NCBI GenBank assembly: GCA_947311845.1
Contig: CAMZMU010000063.1
Location: forward strand, 59,648,769 to 59,712,768
Direction: 5' to 3'
Source of the DNA: Poa pratensis
Lineage: Eukaryota > Streptophyta > Magnoliopsida > Poales > Poaceae
Length of the DNA: 64,000 nucleotides
In this document: positions 11,309 through 22,167 of the stretch, piece after piece
Numbering within the stretch: the stretch's first letter is position 1
How the letters are laid out: each line of letters begins with the position of its first letter
Translations under genes and position numbers: made by a program
Notes under the pieces: model-generated
What the model was told of the DNA's origin: nothing
The model's input: the letters and a program-made list of their open reading frames with translations, nothing else
Databases searched by the model: none

Positions 11309-11487
11309 GGCGCCGGCCGACGCACCACCACCGCCGACGACACGAAACGAATGCCCTCCTCGCCGCCGACTACACTAGATCGATCTATGTATCCTCTAGT
11401 TCTTATCTAGTGAGAGTGAGGCAGCGAGCTTGGGCGGTTGGCTACACAGACAAGGAGACGGGACGTGGGCAATCAATGCGGAGATGG

Positions 11488-11497
11488 ATTTATAAGC
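11488..11497 (-). promoter_or_regulatory. TATA box of the first MYB gene
   Basis: The minus strand reads CTTATAAATCC about 180 bp upstream of the MYB ATG at 11308, a suitable distance for a plant core promoter with a 5' UTR of roughly 150 bases. Position and motif only. Confidence 0.55.
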
Positions 11498-11853
11498 CGA
11501 GGAGGACACTGGAGGGCCATTAATGCTCCCGGATTTTCACCTGCTGCTGCTGCAACAACGGGACGACGAGAGTGGGAAGGAAGAAGAGATCGATGATGAT
11601 AGCAAGTGGTCGAGCCGACGACGGGCAGAGGGCCAGCGCATTTAAGACGCGCGATGTGCTTTCTCGCAAGTACGACGAGGGGCCATGGCGACTTGAATGC
11701 GTAGGTAGGGGACGACCGGTTGTCTGCTGTTGCGCAATGTACCACTGCAGGGGTCGGCAGCATTTTCAACTCAGCGACCAGTGCAAATTTTAACTGCCGG
11801 TCACTCACTTTTGATCATTCAAACTTTTACACTGCCCGTGTGATTAAATATAG

Positions 11854-12006
11854 TACTCCATCCTAACCAAATTATGACATGTTTTGGCTTTTTTATAGGC
11901 TAAATATAAACTGGAATGGGTGAATCAACACACTAAAATACGTCTAGATACGTACGAATCAGAAAAACGAAAAAACATCTTATATTAAGAAACGGAGGGA
12001 GCAGTA
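11854..12006. mobile_element. Stowaway-type MITE
   Basis: The left end TACTCCATCC and right end AACGGAGGGAGCAGTA are Stowaway termini with TA. Inside, ATTATGACATGTTTTGGC and AAAACATCTTATATTAAG form the degenerate inner inverted repeat. Confidence 0.7.
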
Positions 12007-12094
12007 GTTTAAAACCGGAAGACCTTTTGCAAGTGTCCAGTCATTTGAGAAGGTAGCATGCTCTCCTTCTGTCATTTATCCAAAAATTACCACT

Positions 12095-12221
12095 TACTCC
12101 CTCCGTTCTAAATTAATTGACTTCCATTTGTTCACATGTGGATGTATCTATACGTGTAACATGTCTAGATACATCCATGTGTGGACAAATGAAAGTCAAT
12201 TAATTTGGAACGGAGGGAGTA
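12095..12221. mobile_element. Stowaway-type MITE, well preserved
   Basis: Ends TACTCCCTCCGTTCTAAATT and AATTTGGAACGGAGGGAGTA are near-perfect inverted repeats bounded by TA. The interior GACTTCCATTTG / CAAATGAAAGTC and GATGTATCTA / TAGATACATC also pair, so all 127 bp fold as a hairpin. Confidence 0.9.
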
Positions 12222-12849
12222 GATGTTAGAGCATCTCCAATAGCTGACGTAAAATTGGGCACATGTCAAAAAAACTGTTTTTACATCACAAAACGGTAAA
12301 AACGTAGCTCCAAGAGGTGACCTATCCCTAAACGGTGATGTATATTCTTAGGCATGTTCTAATTTTTAAACTTTGGTGATGCAAATATACATCACCGATG
12401 GGATGCCCTATCCTATGCCCCAAAACGTGCAAGGAAAGCAAGAACCAAACAACGCTCCCATGCATTCAAGTTCCGTTACGAAGTTTTAATCCAAACATCC
12501 TACTGATTCTAAACTGGCGATATACAAGGGTCTTCGTTATAGAATCCGTCAGTCTTAAACTTTGGAACTCAGCCGAAACCAGCAGAGAAGAACTTCCATC
12601 TCACTATGCCACCATATATAAAACACTAAGTTTGATTTAGTTTTCCGATTTGTGACAATGGTTGCAGCAGTGTAAAACCCTTTTCACTGTGCTCTTTGTC
12701 ATTCCAGCAAAAGGAAAAATATCTTTTAGTCCTACTATCAGGTGAGCCATCAGGATAAATCATCGTCCCCACGTACATTGGTTATTTCTATCCTGATCTC
12801 TTTACTTGTGCATCTAGACCTATGAGCCGATATGGATTTTCGATTTATT
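12222..12849. other. Spacer; possible truncated MITE end at the left
   Basis: The stretch begins GAGCATCTCCAATAGCTGACG, the usual terminus of a widespread grass MITE group, but no matching right end is present. The remainder shows no gene-like structure. Confidence 0.35.
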
Positions 12850-13075
12850 TTGTGATAACCACCAAGTTTGAAGTTATATATCTTGATATCGCATAGGTGT
12901 TCATCTTGTTTAGAATAAGTTGTTGATGCACATAGTTGAGTCTAATAGATTAAGATTTTGTGCTTGATAAATTAAACGCTAATTTTATTCTGTATTTATC
13001 CAAATTTTAACCTTAATTATTTTTCATCTATTCACCCCCCTAGGCGCGACATCCTTGTTCTTCCAGCTCTGATAA
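12850..13075 (+). mobile_element. Fragment of a Copia LTR 3' end
   Basis: The segment ends CTATTCACCCCCCTAGGCG, then ACATCCTTGTTCTTCCAGC and TCTGATAACA. The C-tract plus CTAG, the C(T)TTnCA-like end and a corrupted copy of the primer-binding site resemble the 3' ends of the two Sirevirus LTRs in this window. No other part of that element is visible here. Confidence 0.4.
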
Positions 13076-14427
13076 CAGTGAGGTATATGCACTACTTATC
13101 CTCATATTTGTCCAACATTTCCTTCACCTTAGACATATAATCAATCAATGCCATGCCAGCCAAGCCTTTGCCCTCCTCTTTCACACATAAATTATTTCTT
13201 TCATCACATACCCCTCTTTCTCTATCAGTGCTAATAAATTAAGATAAGTAATGTCGGAACGGCCTATTTTTCTTTCCATATTATCCGTGCCCTCAGAATT
13301 TAATCTAACATCCCAAATGTCTTCATCCAAATTACAACGGTGTAAAAGGCAATCAAATTTAGCTAACACTAAGGAACCGCAAACCCTAAATAAGCAAATC
13401 GTAAATAAAATGCACTGAAACCAGATCGGGCAGGGTGACTTACTCAACTCCCCGGTGTATTAAACTTGTGGTGGTCTTTCCGCTTGACCTGTCTGATGAT
13501 TTTACTTCTTGAAACAAGAAAGGGAGCGGGTTAAACGCAAAACATTCGTACCAATGCAGCCTCCGAAGAAGGGATCGTAGGGATGAACAGTAAGCCAGAA
13601 TGGCCGGACCAAGACTGGTTACGTCGCCCCGCCGCGCTCCCCTGCCGAGCGATCTTGCGTGCGAGTGAGCAGCACAGTGGCGCCACCAAGAACAAGGCGG
13701 GCACAGGAGCGTCAGTGATGGGCAGGACTGGTAGTTGATGAAGATACGTAAGCTCGGGCCATTAATGAGGGTGCTCTGCCAACACGGGCGTGGCTCGGAT
13801 TCTGGCGCAGGCCGGACGAGGGGTGCTCCAAAAGAAATCTGGCCATGGCAGGCAGAGGTCCTGTGCCTGCCTGCTGGGACGAGCATCGCAGAGGGCGGGG
13901 AGCAATAAATGCGTGAGCTGCGATCGAGGTGGAGGAGTCTGGGCAGGACGACGAGCATTTGGCTGCCGCGGCAGGAGGAGGAGCGGCAGCGGCAGCGGCA
14001 CGGCACGGCACGACGCGGCGTTTTATCGAAGGAGGTAAATGGGGTGCCCCCAAGGCCTCACCACAGCGATTAGCGCATTTCGACCGTCGGATCGAGCAGT
14101 CACCGCGGCATCTCGGCCGTCCGTTTGCGGTAGAAGCTGTCTTCTCTCCTGCGCCGTCGTGGTGTCTGTTTCTTGCCTTTTCTTACTTTTTTTTTGCTGG
14201 GTACATGTCTCACTGACGCTGGGTCCAGGTGCTGCCGGTCCCGCTTGGCAGTGGCAGGGCGTGTGGCGTCGTCGGTGCTGCTCTGGACCGTTTGCTCGCG
14301 TCGTGTGGGCCTGTCCTCGAGGTGGCCCGCCTGTCAGCGGCTGTGGTTTGCTCGGCGGACGGTGTAGAAGTTGCTGCCCCGTGGGGTAGTATCGACATTT
14401 CACGTCCTATCCCTCGCGTCCATCGGG
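13076..14427. other. Gene-poor spacer turning GC-rich; no firm feature
   Basis: 13440-14040 is GC-rich, with overlapping open frames on both strands that reflect composition and not conserved protein. 14040-14430 looks like plant promoter/5' UTR sequence (GC-rich, then CT-rich near 14450) leading into the next entry. No TATA box or domain is convincing. Confidence 0.35.
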
Positions 14428-17400
14428 GATGAGTTCAACTCGCCTCACTTTCCCCTTTCTCTCTCACCCCGCCGCCGCTCCCCCGGCCTCCTCGGTTTCG
14501 CCTCCTCTGCTCCGTCCTCCGACCTACTGTTCCGTTGATGGAGTTTCAGATCGATCTTTCGATCCGCCGTCGTTTCTGTGGGGATTCGATTCGTTTTCCA
14601 TCTATTTGGATACAGCCGCAGCTCGCCACACCACCCTCGTGCCTTCTCTCGCCGGAAGGAGTGGCTGGTGGAGATGTGTGGTGCCTGTGAGGAGCTTCGC
14701 GTGGCTCAGATTCGTCATGGAGGACGACGGCCAGAAGCGCAACTTCCTGGCCTCCTCCACTTCTTGCATCCCCTCACAGCAGCAGCCATCTCCTGTGGTT
14801 TGGGCGTTTGGCTTCTTTCCCCTTTGTTTCTGTCTCAGATCTGCATCTTCTTCTTGCTGTGAAATTCTTTTGTTGTTCGCTTTTGGAATTTCCTGTGTCT
14901 TGCCTTTTCTTAGTTTGGCTCTTCATTCTTTTTGTTTGTATCTTTTCGTTTTGTCTCTTCTTGATTTTATGGTGCTCTTTTTTTCGATTTTAGTCTTTCC
15001 TAATTTGGTTCCTTCTTTCGATTTGGATCTTCTTTCTTTGTTTTTATTTCTCTTTCTTCTTTGCTCTCATGGTTCTTTTTATTCTCTCTCTACTCTGTTG
15101 CTGCCTTGGTTTTCCTTTGGGTTCCTATGGTTGGGTTTGCTACATTCTCTGTTCGTTTCTGTTGTTTATTTTCGTTCTTCCTCTTTTCTTCTTTATTTTA
15201 TATGCCCTCAGGGCTTGGTTGTGCTCCGTGCTTTGTTTTTATAATTTTTCCTTTTCAACTCTATGATCTTGCAGTCTGTGGTGTTGCGTTTTCTTTGTTT
15301 TTGCCTAACACGCTTGTGGTGTTCTTTGCTCTTTTTGCAGGTCGTCGCGTGGTTGGTGATTGCTGCCTGAAGATTGCTGCTGCTGCTTGATTTGTGATCT
15401 GTTTTCTTGCTGGTAAGCTCAAGGCCTGAAGTACGAATACGCTATGGGTTGTGTTTATGATACAAACAGATGTGGGGATGAGTTACGTGTGCTTTACATA
15501 TTGATAGATGTGGGTCTGATCTGTGTGTGCTTTGCGTGTTAATAGATGTGGGGCTGATCTATATGTGCTTTACATATTAATAGAAATTAGCTATGGTGGC
15601 GGTAGGTATTTCTTAGTGGACGTTATGGCTGAATAACTGACTAGCTATTTGCCTCTCTTGCTTGGTCGGCTGATAGTTAGTCAACTAAATTGGTTTTTAT
15701 GTTCTGATGGCTTTTAAGAACACCAATAATTAGTCAAATAAATTGCCTTTTATGCTCTGATGATATGGTCACTGCTGTTGGCTTTTAGGGACAGTTATAA
15801 TTAGTCAACAAAATTGGTTTTAGTGCCTCATGGTCGAAATTAGGACTGAGTAGTGCAGACATTGAAATGAAATTGTTTGTTTTGCTTTTTCCAGTTTTGG
15901 ATTATGTGGACATTGGTGTCTTCTTGATAATGTTTAATTACGAAAATAGAGTACCTTTGTTATCATTATCCTAACAGTCATTCCATCAGCTTTGTCTGTC
16001 TCCTTCTGTTCTTGCAGCTCATGAGGCTAGCTTTTCAGGTGCTTTATGTGAGTTAGGATTGTTTGCTGTGTAGTTGTGTAGTTATTTGTCTGTTATCTTT
16101 TTCCATCATACGAGTAGCTCCGTGTGTACTCGGGATTTCTGTTTACCTCTGCGTGATGATAGTTCTTGGTATGGGTCATATAATCAAGTTTTCTTTTGTT
16201 TCTTTCAGGTGTACTGTTGTTGTGGTCCCGTGCTACATCGATCTTTCAGTCAGGTATATGCCTGTCGTCGCTCTGCGTTTCCTTACTGTTGTCCTTAGCT
16301 TACATATTTTCCTAATTTTATCTGCTGTCCCAGCCCAGCTAGGAGCACCTACATCTACACACAATTGGTTATATGGTTTTCATAGCTTTAAAAGTTTAAT
16401 ACTTGGGTTTTGAGTACAAACCAGTTACGTACTTGATATTTCACTGTGTTGATTATTCACTATGCTTCAAGTAAGCTTATGCTCTTCTTAATTAGTCCAT
16501 CTCCTGGTGTTGATTATTTACTATGAGCTTCTGCTCTTCAATTGTGTTTCTCCATTTCATTCTTCATTACCCAGTGCCCTGGCTGAATCCTACTTTGGTT
16601 TTCTAGGAGTGAAAGCTTTTGTTGTTACAAGTGAATGTTCTTTCTATGTTGTTTGCGTATCACTCTGAAGATATTGTTGCTCCCATTCATAATGTCCTGT
16701 AAATATGAACTAATTGTCCATTGGTACGATGCTCCTGTATATCTTATGTGGATGTTGCTTCTACTATTCTGCCATGCTCGCCATACATAGTTGTCTTTTC
16801 CTTCGTCCTGAAAATCAGTTCTCACATGGTTGGACTCTTTCACTGTCATTATGATGTAGACATGGTTTTACTTATCCTTGCCAAATGCAGTGTTGTTAGT
16901 TCTTTAGTTATGCCTTTGTGCTGTCATTTTCTGAAAAATACATTACACTTTGTGCCTTCAGATATATTGAGAAAAATGATATCACTTCGGACATTAGTTT
17001 TCTTGAGTTCCGGTCTATGTGGGCATAGCACACATTGGCGTATATTAAGATTAGCTGATGAGTGTTATTTTAAACGTTTATACTGTAAGACATGTCGAAA
17101 TTAAAGATGTTACAAGCTGCTTGAAAGGCCTGTAATAGTTTGCAGATGTTAAAAGACCTATCTATCCTGAAGTCTCTTATGGCTATAACTTCATGTATGA
17201 GAGAGGATTGACGCTTTGCTCTGAAATTGTACTTCCGTGACTTTTAACACATGCATTTGTTTCTTCATTTCTCAACTTCACGTTGTTTACAGTATAAATA
17301 AAGAGAAGGATCCATTGTTAGTTGGAGGGAAATCGATTCTGCACATGATATATTTCATATGGAGACTTTTGCTTTGATTACTTGAGGCTTATTTTGTCCT

Positions 17401-18240
17401 CCTAATGATATATGGAGCATTCAAATTCCATCCCCTGTTTCATTATGCTAATTGTAGAACCTATTAAGATTCACAACTTAAGAACTGCATACACGGTTTC
17501 AGTCAAAAAATGTGCTCTACTTGAGTTGTTGGTTTCATATTTTAGGTGGATCAGTCTGTACTTCAACCGTAAATCGCAAAATTGTAGGCTTTTTTGATGC
17601 CTCAGTTTGTACGATAACCAGGTGGAGAATTTATCAGTTCATATTCTCTTTTTGTGCTTTAGCAGCAAAATAATGTTGAAATTAGATGACTGATCATTGA
17701 CTCACTATTTCGCGTGATGTTCTGTAGCTTTGAGGTATCGTTTGTAGGATGAAAGTGTTAATACCATAGTCAAAAGTTGTTGGACCGCAGTCTGTCGCAT
17801 GGTATGAGGCATTTAATTTCGTTGCTGAATGAATGTATGTATATTTGTTTTTACCCGGTAGTTCCCGGTAGTATTTTTGTCCTTCATTGTATAAGAACCA
17901 TGGTATGCATGATAAAATTTACATTGTGGTGCTGATGAACAAACTTCGTGTCCTGATCTGTAATTTCTATGTCGAATCTTTACTGAATATCCAGGCTATG
18001 TCCCTGCCTACTTATCATACGTATTGATGTTGCTAATTAAACTACCTACTATAATTATGTACTACCGCTACCTAAGAACAATGATCTATGTGATGGTCGA
18101 GGTGTTGTAATTAAGTACCTACTTATCCTGTAGATTTAGACTATGTCTATGTAAGAGCATTGTGCTTTCCTCTAAACCTAACTATTGTATCGTATTAAGA
18201 ATGTTTGTCATAAGTTATTCTAGACCGAAAACCACTGTCA
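14428..18240 (+). other. Possible transcribed region of an unidentified gene (UTR and introns)
   Basis: A CT-rich leader with GC-rich exon-like sequence (14430-14800) contains a short frame starting MEDDGQKRNFLASSTSC at about 14719, then passes into long T-rich, intron-like sequence. Exon-like islands with good splice sites follow: CTTTTTGCAG before 15341 with donor GGTAAGC at about 15411, TTCTTGCAG before 16019, and TTTCAG before 16210. The T-rich sequence on the + strand favours + strand transcription. No island encodes a recognisable domain, so this may be a non-coding RNA gene, a 5' UTR intron cluster, or a decayed gene. Confidence 0.25.
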
Positions 18241-19356
18241 ACGGCGGGTGGCGCGTGGCGAGCCGCGCCGGGATCTAGTTTTATTGAACGGGACGAGCTG
18301 GCGGAGGGATCCGTGGAGCAAGTCCTATCCGCGTTCCCGTTTTGTCCTGTCCGCGTCGGGCGCCGTGTGCCGGTTTCGTGATCCGCGAGTTTGGCGATGC
18401 AGTCGCAGGCGGCCGATTTTACGCGTGAGCTCTTGTCTTTTCACCGCGGTGCAGCTACCAGAGCTTCACTCTCGAAGAACGCTCCATTCGCCGTTTTGTA
18501 TGGAAAGATTCACGCCGTTTGGCTGCATTGATTTCAGGCCAAGATTGAACTCCTCTCCTCTTCTCATGGAACAGTGTGAGCTCGTCTACTCTGGTAATCT
18601 GGGGAACAGAGATGTCTATCGTGAGCTGAATGGGCGGAAGAGAGAAACCCAACGTGCTATAGCCAAACTTGGCAATACCAAATTACAAGGACCAGGCTTA
18701 CGCCAAGGAGGAATGTCCAGTTTACCTAACAATGCCTTCAACAAGGAGAGTCGTCATTGCAAGATACAACTAATTAAGGTCAGATGTAGGGTTTTCACCC
18801 GGAAACTGAGATACGGTGCTCACACAACACCACCAGAAGTCACCCTGTGTCGCCGCCCCCACTTGTCAGGAACACTGTTGCATCGCCAAATCGTCTGGCT
18901 CAACATCATCACGTGCATGATTTTGATGTGGACGCCCCAAACCGCACACGCACAACGAACAGTGAATCACCATCTTCACCACATATCCTGCTTGAACTCC
19001 CTGAAATAGCGGTCTCGACTCAAAACGAGCATAAATTAAATGCGAGATGATAACTTCAGAGCCTATTCTTCTTCCAACATGAATGCCTTGAATCCTCATG
19101 TCAACACCTTGGTCATCTGTGCTATGGAGGTGTCGATATTGATGTACACAAAGTCGAGGGTCGCCAATTCTCACAAGCTTGCAACCCTCTAGAGCGTCGG
19201 CGACCCAACGATAACCACACCAGAATAGGTAGGCTTCATGGAAGATCTTGGCATCCCGAGAGGCGCCGGGCCATAGGTAACCAGCTTCGACCATGACGTA
19301 CCGACTCAGCCTGCACCATGGCAATCGTGGTCGACCTGCCGGGTGGTGATGAGGAA
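18241..19356. other. Unassigned GC-rich stretch
   Basis: Long open frames exist on both strands (about 18248-19009 on +, 18866-19507 on -) but they overlap each other and show no domain. The high GC content explains them. The right boundary is the start of the 288-bp direct repeat. Confidence 0.35.
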
Positions 19357-19644
19357 AGCGGGGCTCCGTGTTTCCTAGGCCTGCTTCAAACAACAAGCGA
19401 CGACGCCGGGCTTGAGGACGACATGGACGCCAAATAGTGCCCACGGTCCGGTCGATAGAGTCACCAAGCCCATGGCCTTGTCCGTGAGCAAGCAGAGACA
19501 TCACCATGGGCTGGGAGTCCTTGACCTTCCAATCGCATGTGGCATTGACGGGGAGCTAAAATCACGAGACTGGTCGTCCTAACCTCACATTTCGTCATTT
19601 ATCTTGACTTTCGTTACATCTTATAACTTCGCCTTTTATTTACA
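19357..19644 (+). repeat. Direct repeat copy 1 (288 bp), interrupted at its right end
   Basis: Nearly identical to 21350-21636 (a few substitutions and one G inserted in a G run). It begins AGCGGGGCTCCGTGTTTCC and ends CCTTTTATTTACA. Immediately after the final A the sequence changes to a Helitron-type terminus, while the other copy continues with TATTC. Confidence 0.9.
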
Positions 19645-20155
19645 CTAGTTGGCATGTACGTGCAATCGCACGTCTTAATAATTAAAAGGTACAATTTACA
19701 TATATGAATGCGGATTACTTCTTTTGGTGCAAATCAATAGCACCACGCATATAGCTGAACAATGTGGTACCATAAGTCATCATCTGCAAGAAACTTATGG
19801 CAACACCCATCGAGTGTGCATTAAGCTAATGTTTCACATCACAGTGGAGCAAATTGCGCATGAGATGAATAGCAATTAAGATAAAATAAACACTGTTATA
19901 CAACACGAGCTAATGTTATCGTAGACAGAGAAACCAAAAAGAGTATCAAGGAATGACCAACGAACAAAGATCCTCAAACTAACATGCCCGTTCATTTCAA
20001 CGGGGTGAAAAAAAAAACTTTTGGTAGAATAGGTCGGCACGAACGGTTTTGATCGACCAGTATAACACTATAACCCTAACGTCAGTTCGGGCTGTCGTCT
20101 TAATCATTAATTATTTTTAACAACGCACGTGCTTTGCCATGGAGCAAACGCTAGT
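19645..20155 (-). mobile_element. Helitron-type 3' terminus (minus strand), possibly a short element or two opposed ends
   Basis: The minus strand ends with stem ACGTGC, loop GATT, stem GCACGT, a 9-base spacer and CTAG, followed by T in the flank: the standard Helitron 3' end, which inserts between A and T. At 20151-20154 the + strand also ends ...AACG-CTAG-T after GCACGTGC, so the segment is roughly inverted-repeat in form and could be two opposed Helitron-like ends. No rep/helicase coding is visible and the 5' TC end is not located. Confidence 0.55.
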
Positions 20156-21022
20156 TTCCATGAACCAGGGTTGTACAGCTTCAATACAGTTGGATGAATT
20201 TTCCATCGTTCAGGTTGTCAAGATAATCATCATACTTTGTGCATCTTAAATTGCTAAAGGAACGCATTTTAGAAGTACCCTGAAATTATGCTATCGCTTC
20301 ATGTCTGTTCATGTTCTTCTCACTGAAGTTTGACGTTGCCCGGAATATATCTGCGATGGTTAGGACGACACTTTCTTTAGGGCAACAGTTTCAGATTTAG
20401 GGTGAAAATCAAAGAAAAAAATGTTTTGTCGTGAAGCCTACTGCCCCGGTTGCCTTTACTCTCTTGCACAGCAAAACAACACGTGTGCAGATTTGGCCGA
20501 CGCACATCAAGCACGCATGCCACGCACGCATATCCGGCTGGTGGGAGCACAACACGGATGTCATGCACACGGCACACTGCTCAAAACAATCCCCAAATCC
20601 TTCGTCTGTGAATCTCACGAATCCAGCTCTAGTCCTGCGATCTGCCCTCGTGCCTCCCGATGCGACTAAGAGGATATGGCAAGTTGAATTGAACAAATCA
20701 GGGGCGGAGGCCGCAGGACAGCGGTGACCTGAGACACTGAGGATGAGATCATGAGATCTTCCGGCCGTCGACGGGCATGCGCGCCGGCGTGCGTACTGCG
20801 GCAGGACGCCTGGTCAGCCTCAATGAACTCCCTCATGGAGTCTTCTTCTTCAATCTCCCGTGCTGATTCGGGGTTACCCATCGATTTGGATCGTCGTTTT
20901 TTGAAAGAAAGAGAGGGTTTGCTGCAGTTGAGGAGGTCAGCTATGTGGTTTTGAATGGAGGTCGGCCATGGGATTGCAGGTGAGGAGGTTGCCCATGGCG
21001 ATTCTGCTAGAACGGGAAACAG
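20156..21022. other. Spacer with no recognised feature
   Basis: Moderately GC-rich sequence. Overlapping frames on both strands lack recognisable motifs. It joins the tandem duplication at 21023. Confidence 0.4.
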
Positions 21023-21142
21023 TGGAGCCGAGCGAGCTCGCCGTCGGCAGCGTTCTCTTCGTCCTAGCCGGTGGGCGCTTGATGGAGCCGAGCGAGCTCG
21101 CCGCCGGCAGCGTTCTCTTCGTCCTAGCCGGTGGGCGCTTGA
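21023..21142 (+). repeat. Tandem duplication of a 60-bp unit
   Basis: Two adjacent 60-bp units begin TGGAGCCGAGCGAGCTCGCC at 21023 and 21083 and differ at one base (GTCGGC versus GCCGGC). The unit length is a multiple of three, so every frame that crosses it is preserved. There is no evidence that it is coding. Confidence 0.95.
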
Positions 21143-21349
21143 TTTGCGCGCGGCAGCGGCGTCGGGCCGACGCGGCTGGCGGCAGGCGGGGGTGTCGGGC
21201 AGGCGGGGATGGAGTCCGGCCAGCGGCGCGTCACGCACGGTCGTCTCTGGCAGCGCCGGTCGGGCAGGCGTCGCGCGCGGTCGTCGGGAACCGCCGGTCG
21301 GGCGCGTCGGGCGGGGATGGAGGGTGGCCGGCGGCGGGACGGTGCGTCG

Positions 21350-21636
21350 AGCGGGGCTCCGTGTTTCCTAGGCCTGCTTCAAACAACAAGCGACGACGCC
21401 GGCTTGAGGACGACATAAACGCCAAATAGTGCCCACGGTCCGGTCGATAGAGTCACCAAGCCCATGGCCTTGTCCGTGAGCAAGCAGAGACATCACCATG
21501 GGCTGGGAGTCCTTGACCTACCAATCGCATGTGGCATTGACGGGGAGCTAAAATCACGAGACTGGTCGTCCTAACCTCACATTTCATCATTTATCTTGAC
21601 TTTCGTTACATCTTATAACTTCGCCTTTTATTTACA
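21350..21636 (+). repeat. Direct repeat copy 2 (287 bp), uninterrupted
   Basis: Matches 19357-19644. At the position where copy 1 meets the Helitron terminus, this copy runs on as TTTACA-TATTC, giving a paralogous empty site at an A/T dinucleotide. Confidence 0.9.
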
Positions 21637-22007
21637 TATTCTTTTTCCATGAGGGAAAGTATGCACCGATTGCCGATTGGTGCGTACAACATGTTAATGC
21701 AAAGTATCATCAGGTCGTACAACATGTTAATGCAAAGTATCATCAAGTCGCACAAATATTATGTGTCGCTAATCGAGCATTTTTAGCAGATCCTTAAAAC
21801 ACGGTACCGTAAAACCGTTATAAGGTAAACCCTTAAACCTGTTTCACGGACTCACGGTACCGCGCGGGATACGGCACCCTTTTGTACGGAGCGCACGTTT
21901 TGCTTTTCTCACGTAACAATGAAACTAGTTGAAACTACCGCTTCATAAGCCACACCACATGTGTACACTTCGAATAGAGAGCATCACCGTTCTAGCTGTA
22001 TCCTTTA
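21637..22007. other. Spacer with a short internal duplication
   Basis: Contains a tandemly repeated phrase (GTACAACATGTTAATGCAAAG twice, near 21687 and 21718). No gene seen. Confidence 0.5.
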
Positions 22008-22167
22008 TACTCCCTCTGTTTCATAATATAAAATATTTTAAATGTATCAATGTGGACTTCAGATGGAGCAAAATGAGTAAACCTACATGCTACACATTAA
22101 AATACGTATATATACATCTGATTCTAAAAAAACTAAAACATCTTATAATTTCAAACGGAGTGAGCTA
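22008..22167. mobile_element. Stowaway-type MITE
   Basis: Left end TACTCCCTCTGTTTCATAAT and right end TTTCAAACGGAGTGAG with TA on each side. The inner ATAAAATATTTTA / TAAAACATCTTATAAT arms are the usual degenerate Stowaway inverted repeat. Confidence 0.8.

Noticed and set aside
14429..15390. Long hydrophobic open frames in the T-rich stretch, resembling membrane proteins
   Set aside because: Phe/Leu/Ser-rich translation is the automatic result of T-rich intron-like sequence; several overlapping frames show the same character.
18248..19507. Overlapping open frames of 253 codons (+) and 213 codons (-)
   Set aside because: Opposite-strand overlap, no recognisable motif, high GC. Part lies in the 288-bp repeat.
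20666..21238. 190-codon minus-strand frame that includes a repeated protein segment
   Set aside because: The protein repeat is only the 60-bp tandem duplication read through. No domain, and equally long frames exist on the other strand.
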